Of a DNA stretch of 13,899 bases, positions 7,376 to 13,899 are shown piece by piece. Origin of the DNA: Bacteroidota bacterium (GTDB lineage: Bacteria; Bacteroidota; Bacteroidia; Flavobacteriales; Flavobacteriaceae). The stretch is taken from assembly GCA_947468985.1 (NCBI GenBank), contig CANINJ010000016.1:1-13899 (forward strand). The letters are read 5' to 3'. The notes beneath the pieces are model-generated. The model made no database searches. It was given only the letters and a program-made list of their open reading frames with translations, and was not told the DNA's origin. The position numbers and the translations under genes were made by a program. Position 1 is the first letter of the stretch, and each line of letters starts with the position of its first letter.

Positions 7376-7387
7376 AATATTAATTTT

Positions 7388-10300
7388 TTAAAATTGTAAA
7401 TTAGCTCCCAACATAAAAGATCGTGCTTGAGGATAATACCCTCTATCAACACCCATAACATCACCACCAATTTCTGGATCAAAACCAGAATATTTAGTAA
7501 GCGTTAGAAGATTTTCTCCTGTTACATAAAGTCTTACTTTTTGAGCACCGATTTTATTTATCAAAGCACTTGGAAGTGAGTATCCAAGTTGCACCACTTT
7601 GAGACGTAAATAATCACCATTTTCTAAATAGAAATTTGACATGTTACCAAAGTTACCGTTGGTGTCATTACTTGTCAATCTTGGGAAATCATTTGAAGTT
7701 CCGTCTCCAGTCCAACGACTCATAGCAACAGTTTGATAATTTGCCTTGTCAACATCTAAACGACGTAATCCTTGGAAAATTTTATTACCAGAAACTCCTT
7801 GAGTGAAAATCATAAGGTCAAATCCTTTGTAATCAAAGTTTAATGTTAGACCAAAAGTATATTTTGGAATTGGACTTCCTAAGAATTTTTTGTCTTTATC
7901 AGTAATTGAACCATCTCCATCAGTATCAACCCAACGGAAATCTCCAGGTACTGCATTAGGTTGAATTAAACTTCCAGCTGCATTTGTATAAGCGTTAACT
8001 TCTGCAGTGTTTTGAAAAATACCAGCCGTTTGAAAACCATAGAAAGAATTATATGCTTGCCCAACTTGAGTTCTTGTGATTGCACCCATTGATTGAAATC
8101 CAGCTGTTCCATTGGTAATAAATTCTTTTCCTTGACCTAAGAAAGTTACTTCATTTTTTAAAGTTGAAATGTTTCCATTTGCAGAAAAATTAACTCCTCT
8201 AATTTTTTTACGGTATCCCAATTCAAATTCTAAACCACTATTTTTCATATCGGCTACATTGCCAAAAGGACTACCTGTAGCTCCAACATATCCTGGTAAG
8301 TCAACATATTGTAATATTCCAGTTGTTTTTTTATTGTAATATTCAAAAGTAACATTAAAATCATTGAATATTTTAGTGTCAATTCCAATATTTGTTTGAG
8401 CTGTTTGTTCCCATTTTAAATCAGGATTTGAAGGAGCATTTGGGCTAGAACCTGGGGTAATTGCGCCAGGAGTTCCAATCGAATAATCTCTACTGCCTCC
8501 AATGGTTGCTAAATAACCAAAGTTTCCGATAGCATCGTTACCAGTAATTCCATATCCAGCTCTAACTTTTAAAGTATTTACAAATTTATTGTCTTTCCAA
8601 AAACCTTCTTTTGATACAACCCACCCTGCAGAAAAAGAAGGGAAAACACCAAATTTATTGTTTGGTCCAAATCTTGAAGATCCATCACGACGAATAATTC
8701 CAGTGAATAGGTATTTTTCATTATAATCATAGTTCAAACGAGAAAACAATGAAGAAACCCTGTGTTCAACACCTGTATAAGCATAACCAAATTTTTGAGC
8801 GTTTGGTATATCAAAATTAAAAGAGGCTTCTTGATAAGTATTTACTGGTAGGTTTGTATGAATAACAGTCGAACCGCTAGAAATATTATCAACATAGGCA
8901 GCTTGCCCAAATAATAAATTAATATTGTGTAAATTAATACTTCTGGTATAAGTCATTGTATTTTCAATATTCCAACCAAATGCTTTATTAGAATTTCTGG
9001 ATAGATTATTTTGTAGTGTACTTGTAGAAGCATTTAGATAAAAAACAGGTGTAAACGCTTCTCCTCCCCAATAGGCTATTTTGGCTCCAACAGTTGATTT
9101 AAATTTGAAGTGTTTATTTGGAGCATATTCTAATGATCCATTTCCAACAAAATCATCTGACCAATTATAGTTTCCAAGTCTCGTTTTCGTATAAGCCAAC
9201 GGATTTGTCATTTCTTGACCAACAACAGCAGAAATTCCATAAGGATTTCCATTAGAATCTCTAATAGCTGAGAGCGGATAAAGACCTGTATTATTAGCTA
9301 ATGTAGGATCCATTTCTACTATTGGAGTAATTGGATCTAAATTGATTGCAGAGCTTAAAACACCGCCAAATTCACTATTGGTATTTCCTACACCCGTAGA
9401 TTTTTGATGTGCATATCCTAAATTTTGACTAAAAGTAAGTTTGTCAGTTATTTTATGAGTTGAATTTAAACGTATATTTTTCTTTGTAAAATTTGAAATA
9501 TCTGTTGCAACAATTCCTTCTTGATCTTGAAGTCCAAAAGAAACATAAAAATTAGAGATGTCATTTCCGCCACCAAAATTAACTTCGTGTGAAACACGTT
9601 TCGCATTGTTATTAAAAATAACCGATTGCCAATCTGTACCTAATCCTAAAGCGGATAAATTTGGATAAGGAATTGAGCCTGGCTGACCACCTGCTGCAAA
9701 TCTTTCATTCATTAATGCTCCATATTGAGTAGCATTAAGTAATTGTAATTTTTTTTCTGGAGACGAAGAACCAGTAAATCCAGTATAATTTACAGAAATT
9801 TTACCTTTTTTTCCTTTTTTAGTTGATACTAAAATAACTCCTGAAGCGGCACGAGCACCATAAATTGCTAAAGAAGCGGCATCTTTTAACACCTCAACTG
9901 ATTCGATATCTGATTGATTAACATAACCAATACCTCCAGAATCAACAATTACTCCATCAACAACCCATAATGGATTGTTTCCACCAAACTGATCAAAAGT
10001 AGTAATACCCCTAACTCTAATTGTAGAAGCAGAACCTGGCTGACCAGAATTAGTAGCAATAGTAACACCTGAAACTCTACCTTGTAAAGCTTGCTCAATT
10101 CTACCAGCAGGAATTTTTTCTAAATCTTTCGCTTTTACACTTGAAATTGCTCCTGTTACAACACTTTTCTTTTGAGTTCCGTAACCAATAACAACCACTT
10201 CTTCAAGGGAGTTAGATTCTTCGGAAAGTTGCACATTTAATTGTTGCGCTTTCTCAATTTTAATCTCTTGTTTTGTATAACTTAAACTTGAAAAAACAAG

Positions 10301-10507
10301 TACATCATTTTGATTTACTTTAATAGAATAGTTTCCATCAAAATCTGTTGTAGTTCCTGTTTTTAAGTTTTTCACAATTACATTTACACCTGGTAGGGGT
10401 AAATTACTTTTCGAGTCGGTAATTTTTCCATTTATTTCTAAAGTCTGCGCTCCTGCGTAGGAAAAAATAAATAAGAAAAGTAAGCCTAAGTAGTTTTTAA
10501 ATTTCAT
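7388..10507 (-). CDS. susC: SusC/RagA family TonB-dependent outer membrane transporter
   Basis: A 1039-residue SusC-type TonB-dependent transporter. Signal peptide MKFKNYLGLLFLFIFSYAGA is followed by a carboxypeptidase-regulatory-like beta-sandwich (about 23-95; ITDSKSNLPLPGVNVIVK, then FDGNYSI). Next come the TonB-box region LEEVVVIGYGTQKK (101-114) and the plug domain (about 115-232, with ALQGRVSGV, IRVRG and IYGARAASGVILVSTKKG). The remainder is the 22-stranded barrel, ending in RSFMLGANLQF with the terminal Phe expected for BAM assembly. It forms the outer-membrane import channel with SusD, powered by TonB-ExbBD. It has no N-terminal STN domain, so there is no sign of direct sigma/anti-sigma coupling, consistent with control by the divergent regulator. 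First gene of the operon; length and motifs are complete. Confidence 0.97.
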   Translation of the reverse strand: MKFKNYLGLLFLFIFSYAGAQTLEINGKITDSKSNLPLPGVNVIVKNLKTGTTTDFDGNYSIKVNQNDVLVFSSLSYTKQEIKIEKAQQLNVQLSEESNSLEEVVVIGYGTQKKSVVTGAISSVKAKDLEKIPAGRIEQALQGRVSGVTIATNSGQPGSASTIRVRGITTFDQFGGNNPLWVVDGVIVDSGGIGYVNQSDIESVEVLKDAASLAIYGARAASGVILVSTKKGKKGKISVNYTGFTGSSSPEKKLQLLNATQYGALMNERFAAGGQPGSIPYPNLSALGLGTDWQSVIFNNNAKRVSHEVNFGGGNDISNFYVSFGLQDQEGIVATDISNFTKKNIRLNSTHKITDKLTFSQNLGYAHQKSTGVGNTNSEFGGVLSSAINLDPITPIVEMDPTLANNTGLYPLSAIRDSNGNPYGISAVVGQEMTNPLAYTKTRLGNYNWSDDFVGNGSLEYAPNKHFKFKSTVGAKIAYWGGEAFTPVFYLNASTSTLQNNLSRNSNKAFGWNIENTMTYTRSINLHNINLLFGQAAYVDNISSGSTVIHTNLPVNTYQEASFNFDIPNAQKFGYAYTGVEHRVSSLFSRLNYDYNEKYLFTGIIRRDGSSRFGPNNKFGVFPSFSAGWVVSKEGFWKDNKFVNTLKVRAGYGITGNDAIGNFGYLATIGGSRDYSIGTPGAITPGSSPNAPSNPDLKWEQTAQTNIGIDTKIFNDFNVTFEYYNKKTTGILQYVDLPGYVGATGSPFGNVADMKNSGLEFELGYRKKIRGVNFSANGNISTLKNEVTFLGQGKEFITNGTAGFQSMGAITRTQVGQAYNSFYGFQTAGIFQNTAEVNAYTNAAGSLIQPNAVPGDFRWVDTDGDGSITDKDKKFLGSPIPKYTFGLTLNFDYKGFDLMIFTQGVSGNKIFQGLRRLDVDKANYQTVAMSRWTGDGTSNDFPRLTSNDTNGNFGNMSNFYLENGDYLRLKVVQLGYSLPSALINKIGAQKVRLYVTGENLLTLTKYSGFDPEIGGDVMGVDRGYYPQARSFMLGANLQF

Positions 10508-10635
10508 AGATCTTTTTAGTTTAAGTTAATAAAGTTTTGGTTTGATTTCATAATTTCTAGTTTATTGTGTTAATTAATTATTAATTTAAAACAATATTAT
10601 ATCATTAATTTGGAAGTATACAATAATAATACCTT

Positions 10636-10649
10636 ACAAAAACACATCA
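10636..10649 (+). repeat. 14-bp direct repeat, copy 1 (candidate operator half)
   Basis: The sequence ACAAAAACACATCA occurs here and again at 10669-10682. Starts are 33 bp apart, about three helical turns, so a protein dimer could bind both on the same face of DNA. This copy overlaps the edge of the minus-strand TAnnTTTG element at 10648-10655. The repeat is exact; its role as an operator for the divergently encoded LuxR-type regulator is inferred from position. Confidence 0.6.
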
Positions 10650-10655
10650 AAACTA
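10648..10655 (-). promoter_or_regulatory. Candidate -7 element of the susC operon promoter
   Basis: Read on the minus strand this is TAGTTTTG, an exact match to the Bacteroidetes -7 consensus TAnnTTTG. A TTTTTG element that could serve as the -33 box (TTG/TTTG) ends 14 bp upstream, at 10670, inside the second 14-bp repeat; this spacing is shorter than the usual 17-23 bp. Such a weak promoter could depend on an activator. Transcription would start near 10641, leaving a leader of about 134 nt before the susC ATG. Confidence 0.45.
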
Positions 10656-10668
10656 AATTATTAATATA

Positions 10669-10682
10669 ACAAAAACACATCA
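10669..10682 (+). repeat. 14-bp direct repeat, copy 2 (candidate operator half)
   Basis: Exact second copy of ACAAAAACACATCA. Relative to leftward transcription it lies upstream of the TAnnTTTG element and overlaps the likely -33 position, a place where a bound activator could contact RNA polymerase. Flanking bases of the two copies differ, so the conserved unit is limited to these 14 bases. Function is inferred. Confidence 0.6.
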
Positions 10683-10860
10683 TAAAAAAATTAAACAATT
10701 GATATATAGACATATGAAGAAAATTAAATCATTAAAAAAAATACATTTATTGAAAAACAAACACTACATTTATAAAAACATAGTTTATTTCTAATATTTT
10801 TACTCTTTTTCGTGCAAATCAAGCTTAAAAAATAAACAATGCTTTTTATAAATTATAATT

Positions 10861-13728
10861 ATGAAAATAAAAAAAACAGTGTTTTGGTTTTTATTACTAT
10901 CAATCCAAATTCTCTTTGGTCAAGTAAAAGATATTGGTTTGCCAGAAATTAGAAACTTCAAACAAACAGAATATAAAGGGGAAACTCAAAATTGGAACAT
11001 AGATCAGGATAAAAATGGAAATATTTATTTTGCAAATAACAGCGGACTTTTTCAGTTTGATGGAGCTTCTTGGCACAAATTTACTATACCAAATTCGGCT
11101 TCAATCAGAAGTTTAAAAATAGATAATTCAGGACAAATATTTGTTGGCGGATATAATGAGTTTGGATATTTTAAACTAGGAATAAATGGCAAATTAATAT
11201 ATTTCTCCATATCTAAGTTGGTGAAGAAAAATGATTCTAAAATTATTGATTTTATATGGAAAATACACGTCTATAAAGATATTGTTGTTTTTCAAACATT
11301 TGAGAAAGCATACCTATATAAAAAAAATACGATTCAAGTTTTAGAAGCTCCAAAAAAGTTTCAATTTTCATTTGTAGCTAACGAAAAGCTATATTTTCAA
11401 GATGCATCTAAAGGCATAATGGAATATAGAAATGGTTCTCTTTTCCCATTGCCAAATACGGATATTCTTAATACAACTGAAGTATGGGGAATATTTGCAA
11501 TAACAGAAAATAAAATACTTATTGCAACTATTGACAAGGGAATATATGTATATGAAAACGATACGATTTCACCTTGGAACACAGAGGCAAATGATTTTAT
11601 TAAAAAAAATAATTGCTTGGGCGGCACAATGATAAATAATACTTTTATTGTAATAAATTCCGTTTTAGACGGAGTCATAATTTGCAATAAAGATGGCCAA
11701 ATAATTCAACATATTAATAGAAAAAACGGGCTTCAAAACAACACGGTTTTAACTTCGTTTATAGACAGTAAAAATAATCTATGGTTGGGATTAGATAACG
11801 GAATTACATTTGTAAACGAAAATTCCCCTTTCACTTATTTTGGAAATAGTTTTGAAATTAGCACCGTATATGCTTCAGTGGTTTATAACGGGAATATTTA
11901 TGTGGCTACAAATCAGGGTGTTTTTTATCACAAATGGGGGGATTCCTTTAAAGACGATTCTTTTAAGCTTGTTGAAGGAACAACCGGACAAGCCTGGAAT
12001 ATTCAAGTAATTGACAACCAATTACTTTGTGCTCACAACAAAGGCGCTCTAATAATAAACCCAAATCAAAGGGTTGAAATACTAAATAACAAAGGGTTTT
12101 GGGGATTCAAAGAAATACCTAATAATCCAAATTATTTAATCGGTTCTGGTTATGATGGTTTTTCATTATTTCAAAAAAATAATTCTGGGTGGCAATTTAA
12201 TAACAAAATTGAAGGCTTTGGAAAATCCGTAAATAAATTTGAAATAGACAATCAATTTATTTGGTTTAAGAAAGACGAAATAGCATTTCAACTTGAATTA
12301 AAGGAAGATTTAACAGGCTTTAAATCAATCAGAAACTTTAATTATCTATCTGACAACATGAAAGGAATTGGAAGTATTCAGAAATTAAAAAATCATCTTT
12401 CTTTTCAAATAAACAATAAATTTTATAGCTATTCTAAAGAGCAGGATTTGTTTTTTGAAGACAAAAAAACGAGTGTATTATTTAAAGATATACCCGTTGT
12501 AAAGTCATTGAATGAAGATAAATATGGTAATATTTGGTACTTTTATGGTGAATCAATGGGCGTATTAATGAATGAAGGTTTCGGAAAATATAAAAACATT
12601 TCAGCCCCTTTTTCTAATTTAACAGGGAAATTAGTTTCTAATTATGAATCTGTAAATACCATAAGTTCAAATAATATTTTTATTGGATTAACAGATGGTT
12701 TGGCTCATTATGATTCTAGTTTACTTCAAAACTCCACTTCAAAACCAATTGCTTATATCCGCAATTTTTCATTTGCTAATGACACTCTTGTTTTTGGAAA
12801 CGGGAGACGAAACATTGAAAAAATTGACATCCCATATTCTTCAAATCAAGTTAAATTTACCTTTTCATCCCCTTCATTTGAGAACGTTGAAAATGTAGTT
12901 TATTCCTATAAATTAGATGGTTTTGATGACCGCTGGAGTAATTGGGCAACCTCACCAACGAAAGAATACACCAATTTAAGAGAAGGCGATTATTCTATGA
13001 AAGTTAAGGTTAGAAACAGTTTTGGGATTGTTTCCGATGAAGCAATTGTGGCTTTTACGGTATCGCCGCCTTGGTACAGACATTTTTTGGCTTATCTTTT
13101 TTATCTTATAGCAATCGGAATTGCAATATTTGTGCTAAGACAACGTGTGAATATTAAAATACGTAAAAACAAATATTACGAAACTGTTGAGCAACGACGT
13201 CTTTATTTAGAAAAAGAATCGAAAATTAGAGAAGAACAATTTGAATTAGAGAAAGAAATCGAGCGTTTAAAAAATGATAAACTTCAAATTAAAATATTAC
13301 TAAAAGATAAAGAGTTGGTTAACAATACCTTACAAGTAGTTAAGAAAAATAAAATCTTGAATGGAATCATTCACAAATTAAAAGATATTAATGTAGAATC
13401 TTTTGACGAATCAACAAAATTCCAATTTACAAAATTAAATAAGAGCATTGTCAAGGAAGTAAATACCGACAAAAGTTGGAAAGATTTAGAGAAACATATT
13501 AAGAATGTGCATTATGATTTTCTAAAGCGATTAAAAGTTAAATACCCCACTATTTCTCCACGAGAATTGGATTTATCAACCTATTTATTGATGAATATGT
13601 CAACCAAAGAAATTGCAGAAATTATGAATATTTCTAACGGCGGCGTGGAGTTAGCAAGATACCGACTTAGAAAAAAATTAGAATTAAATAAAAAAGAAAA
13701 CCTAATTGGATTTTTAATGGAAATATAA
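10861..13728 (+). CDS. Transmembrane sensor-regulator: propeller, Y_Y_Y domain and LuxR-like HTH
   Basis: A 955-residue one-protein signal transducer. Signal peptide MKIKKTVFWFLLLSIQILFGQ exports the N-terminal part. Residues about 40-620 hold two-component-regulator-propeller repeats, for example IDQDKNGNIYFANNSGLFQF (47-66), DSKNNLWLGLDNGITF (302-317), DKYGNIWYF (553-561) and NNIFIGLTDGLAHYD (604-618). A Y_Y_Y (triple-tyrosine) domain covers about 660-736, with YSYKLDGFDDRWSNW (681-695). One membrane helix lies at about 742-759, then a charged coiled coil (about 770-840). A LuxR-like helix-turn-helix at about 897-945 includes SPRELDLSTYLL, MSTKEIAEIMNIS and a recognition helix near GGVELARYRLRKKL. 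There is no histidine kinase or receiver domain, so unlike a hybrid two-component system, ligand sensing would be passed straight to the cytoplasmic DNA-binding domain. Divergent from susC across a region with a direct repeat, it is the probable glycan-responsive activator of the operon. The DNA target and inducer are inferred. Confidence 0.92.
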   Translation: MKIKKTVFWFLLLSIQILFGQVKDIGLPEIRNFKQTEYKGETQNWNIDQDKNGNIYFANNSGLFQFDGASWHKFTIPNSASIRSLKIDNSGQIFVGGYNEFGYFKLGINGKLIYFSISKLVKKNDSKIIDFIWKIHVYKDIVVFQTFEKAYLYKKNTIQVLEAPKKFQFSFVANEKLYFQDASKGIMEYRNGSLFPLPNTDILNTTEVWGIFAITENKILIATIDKGIYVYENDTISPWNTEANDFIKKNNCLGGTMINNTFIVINSVLDGVIICNKDGQIIQHINRKNGLQNNTVLTSFIDSKNNLWLGLDNGITFVNENSPFTYFGNSFEISTVYASVVYNGNIYVATNQGVFYHKWGDSFKDDSFKLVEGTTGQAWNIQVIDNQLLCAHNKGALIINPNQRVEILNNKGFWGFKEIPNNPNYLIGSGYDGFSLFQKNNSGWQFNNKIEGFGKSVNKFEIDNQFIWFKKDEIAFQLELKEDLTGFKSIRNFNYLSDNMKGIGSIQKLKNHLSFQINNKFYSYSKEQDLFFEDKKTSVLFKDIPVVKSLNEDKYGNIWYFYGESMGVLMNEGFGKYKNISAPFSNLTGKLVSNYESVNTISSNNIFIGLTDGLAHYDSSLLQNSTSKPIAYIRNFSFANDTLVFGNGRRNIEKIDIPYSSNQVKFTFSSPSFENVENVVYSYKLDGFDDRWSNWATSPTKEYTNLREGDYSMKVKVRNSFGIVSDEAIVAFTVSPPWYRHFLAYLFYLIAIGIAIFVLRQRVNIKIRKNKYYETVEQRRLYLEKESKIREEQFELEKEIERLKNDKLQIKILLKDKELVNNTLQVVKKNKILNGIIHKLKDINVESFDESTKFQFTKLNKSIVKEVNTDKSWKDLEKHIKNVHYDFLKRLKVKYPTISPRELDLSTYLLMNMSTKEIAEIMNISNGGVELARYRLRKKLELNKKENLIGFLMEI

Positions 13729-13731
13729 AAA

Positions 13732-13759
13732 AAACGCATTCAAATTAATGAATGCGTTT
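13732..13759 (-). terminator. Hairpin terminator between convergent regulator and sdhB genes
   Basis: A perfect 11-bp stem (AAACGCATTCA and its complement) with loop AATTAA. On the minus strand the stem runs into eight consecutive T (13734-13727), a textbook intrinsic terminator for the sdhB operon. On the plus strand it begins 4 nt after the regulator stop and is followed by TTTAGATTTCTT when the last stem bases are included, so it may also stop the regulator transcript, less efficiently. Confidence 0.85.
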
Positions 13760-13786
13760 AGATTTCTTAGTGACTTTCAATGAAAA

Positions 13787-13899
13787 TTATCCTTTCAAGC
13801 TTGCCGCTAAATATTCTCTGTTCATTTGAGCAATATAGTCAAGGGAAATTCCTTTTGGACATTCCACTTCGCAAGCTCCTGTATTCGTACAATTTCCGA
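13787..13899 (-). CDS. sdhB: Succinate dehydrogenase/fumarate reductase iron-sulfur subunit, C-terminal fragment
   Basis: The last 36 codons of a minus-strand gene that enters from the right edge and ends with TAA at 13787-13789. The visible protein reads (F)[18 protein letters not shown], then [18 protein letters not shown]. The Cys spacing, with [15 protein letters not shown], is the C-terminal [4Fe-4S]/[3Fe-4S] ligand region of SdhB/FrdB, and the ending matches what I recall of flavobacterial SdhB proteins. SdhB carries electrons from the FAD subunit SdhA to the membrane anchor of respiratory complex II. The gene converges on the PUL regulator, with a terminator between them. It is a housekeeping gene and marks the edge of the PUL. 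Confidence 0.9.
   Translation of the reverse strand, partial: GNCTNTGACEVECPKGISLDYIAQMNREYLAASLKG

Larger units (their letters stand above)
10508..10860. other. Divergent intergenic regulatory region
   Basis: This 353-bp, very AT-rich region separates the leftward susC start (ATG at 10507) from the rightward regulator start (ATG at 10861), and must hold the promoters of both. I see no convincing gene in it. Notable contents are an exact 14-bp direct repeat (10636-10649 and 10669-10682) and a TAnnTTTG element on the minus strand (10648-10655). A clear promoter for the regulator could not be picked out; only imperfect TAnnTTTG matches exist on the plus strand. The susC leader would be roughly 130 nt if the marked element is used. 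Confidence 0.8.

Noticed and set aside
10570..10592. AT-only near-palindrome around TTAATTAATTATTAATT
   Set aside because: Imperfect and made only of A and T; expected by chance in this composition, so not reported as an operator.
10530..10612. Plus-strand near matches to TAnnTTTG (AAGTTTTG, TTAATTTG) as regulator promoter
   Set aside because: Both deviate from the TA of the consensus and lie more than 240 bp from the regulator start without a paired -33 box.
10714..10794. 26-codon ATG frame of a Lys-rich peptide in the intergenic region, plus strand
   Set aside because: Composition simply reflects A-rich DNA. It has no recognisable motif and ends 66 nt before the regulator start; nothing separates it from chance.
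11397..11687. 96-residue minus-strand frame inside the regulator
   Set aside because: Antisense to propeller repeats that are clearly coding on the plus strand.
1..13899. CRISPR arrays, tRNA/rRNA genes, insertion sequences
   Set aside because: No regularly spaced repeats, RNA gene signatures, transposase or integrase genes were seen in the window.

Overview
The window is AT-rich, lacks Shine-Dalgarno-like spacing upstream of its genes, and carries a SusC/SusD pair, Bacteroidetes-type lipoprotein signals and a TAnnTTTG-type promoter element. These point to a member of the Bacteroidetes, most likely Flavobacterium or a close relative in the Flavobacteriaceae. This placement is inferred from gene content and composition; no search was run.

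Nearly the whole window is one polysaccharide utilization locus (PUL). Eight genes run leftward on the minus strand from about 10507 to beyond the left edge: a SusC-type TonB-dependent transporter, a SusD-type lipoprotein, two PKD-like surface lipoproteins in the SusE/F position, a GH16 laminarinase-type endo-glucanase with an N-terminal PKD-like module, an endonuclease/exonuclease/phosphatase (EEP) family hydrolase, a GH30 glycosidase, and the first 63 codons of another secreted protein that may be a second GH30. GH16 together with GH30 suggests a beta-1,3-glucan backbone with beta-1,6 branches (laminarin-like). In that model the surface lipoproteins capture the glucan, GH16 cuts the backbone, SusCD imports oligosaccharides and GH30 removes beta-1,6-linked glucose.

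A 353-bp, very AT-rich divergent region (10508-10860) separates the operon from a rightward gene for a 955-residue transmembrane regulator. This protein has a periplasmic beta-propeller, a Y_Y_Y domain, one membrane helix, a coiled coil and a LuxR-like helix-turn-helix, and is the likely glycan sensor for the operon. The intergenic region holds an exact 14-bp direct repeat with a 33-bp period that brackets a TAnnTTTG element facing susC. It is a good candidate operator.

At the right edge the regulator converges on the 3' end of sdhB (succinate dehydrogenase/fumarate reductase iron-sulfur subunit, minus strand). A strong hairpin between them can act as a terminator. The locus therefore sits directly beside a core respiratory gene.

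The less ordinary points are: the EEP hydrolase inside a glucan operon; two unrelated perfect hairpins inside the operon, each ending 24-25 nt before the next start codon; a sensor module shared between GH16 and its neighbouring binding protein; an unrecognised Cys/Trp-rich domain in that binding protein; and the 14-bp repeat pair. The overall system is a recognisable PUL type, not a wholly new one.
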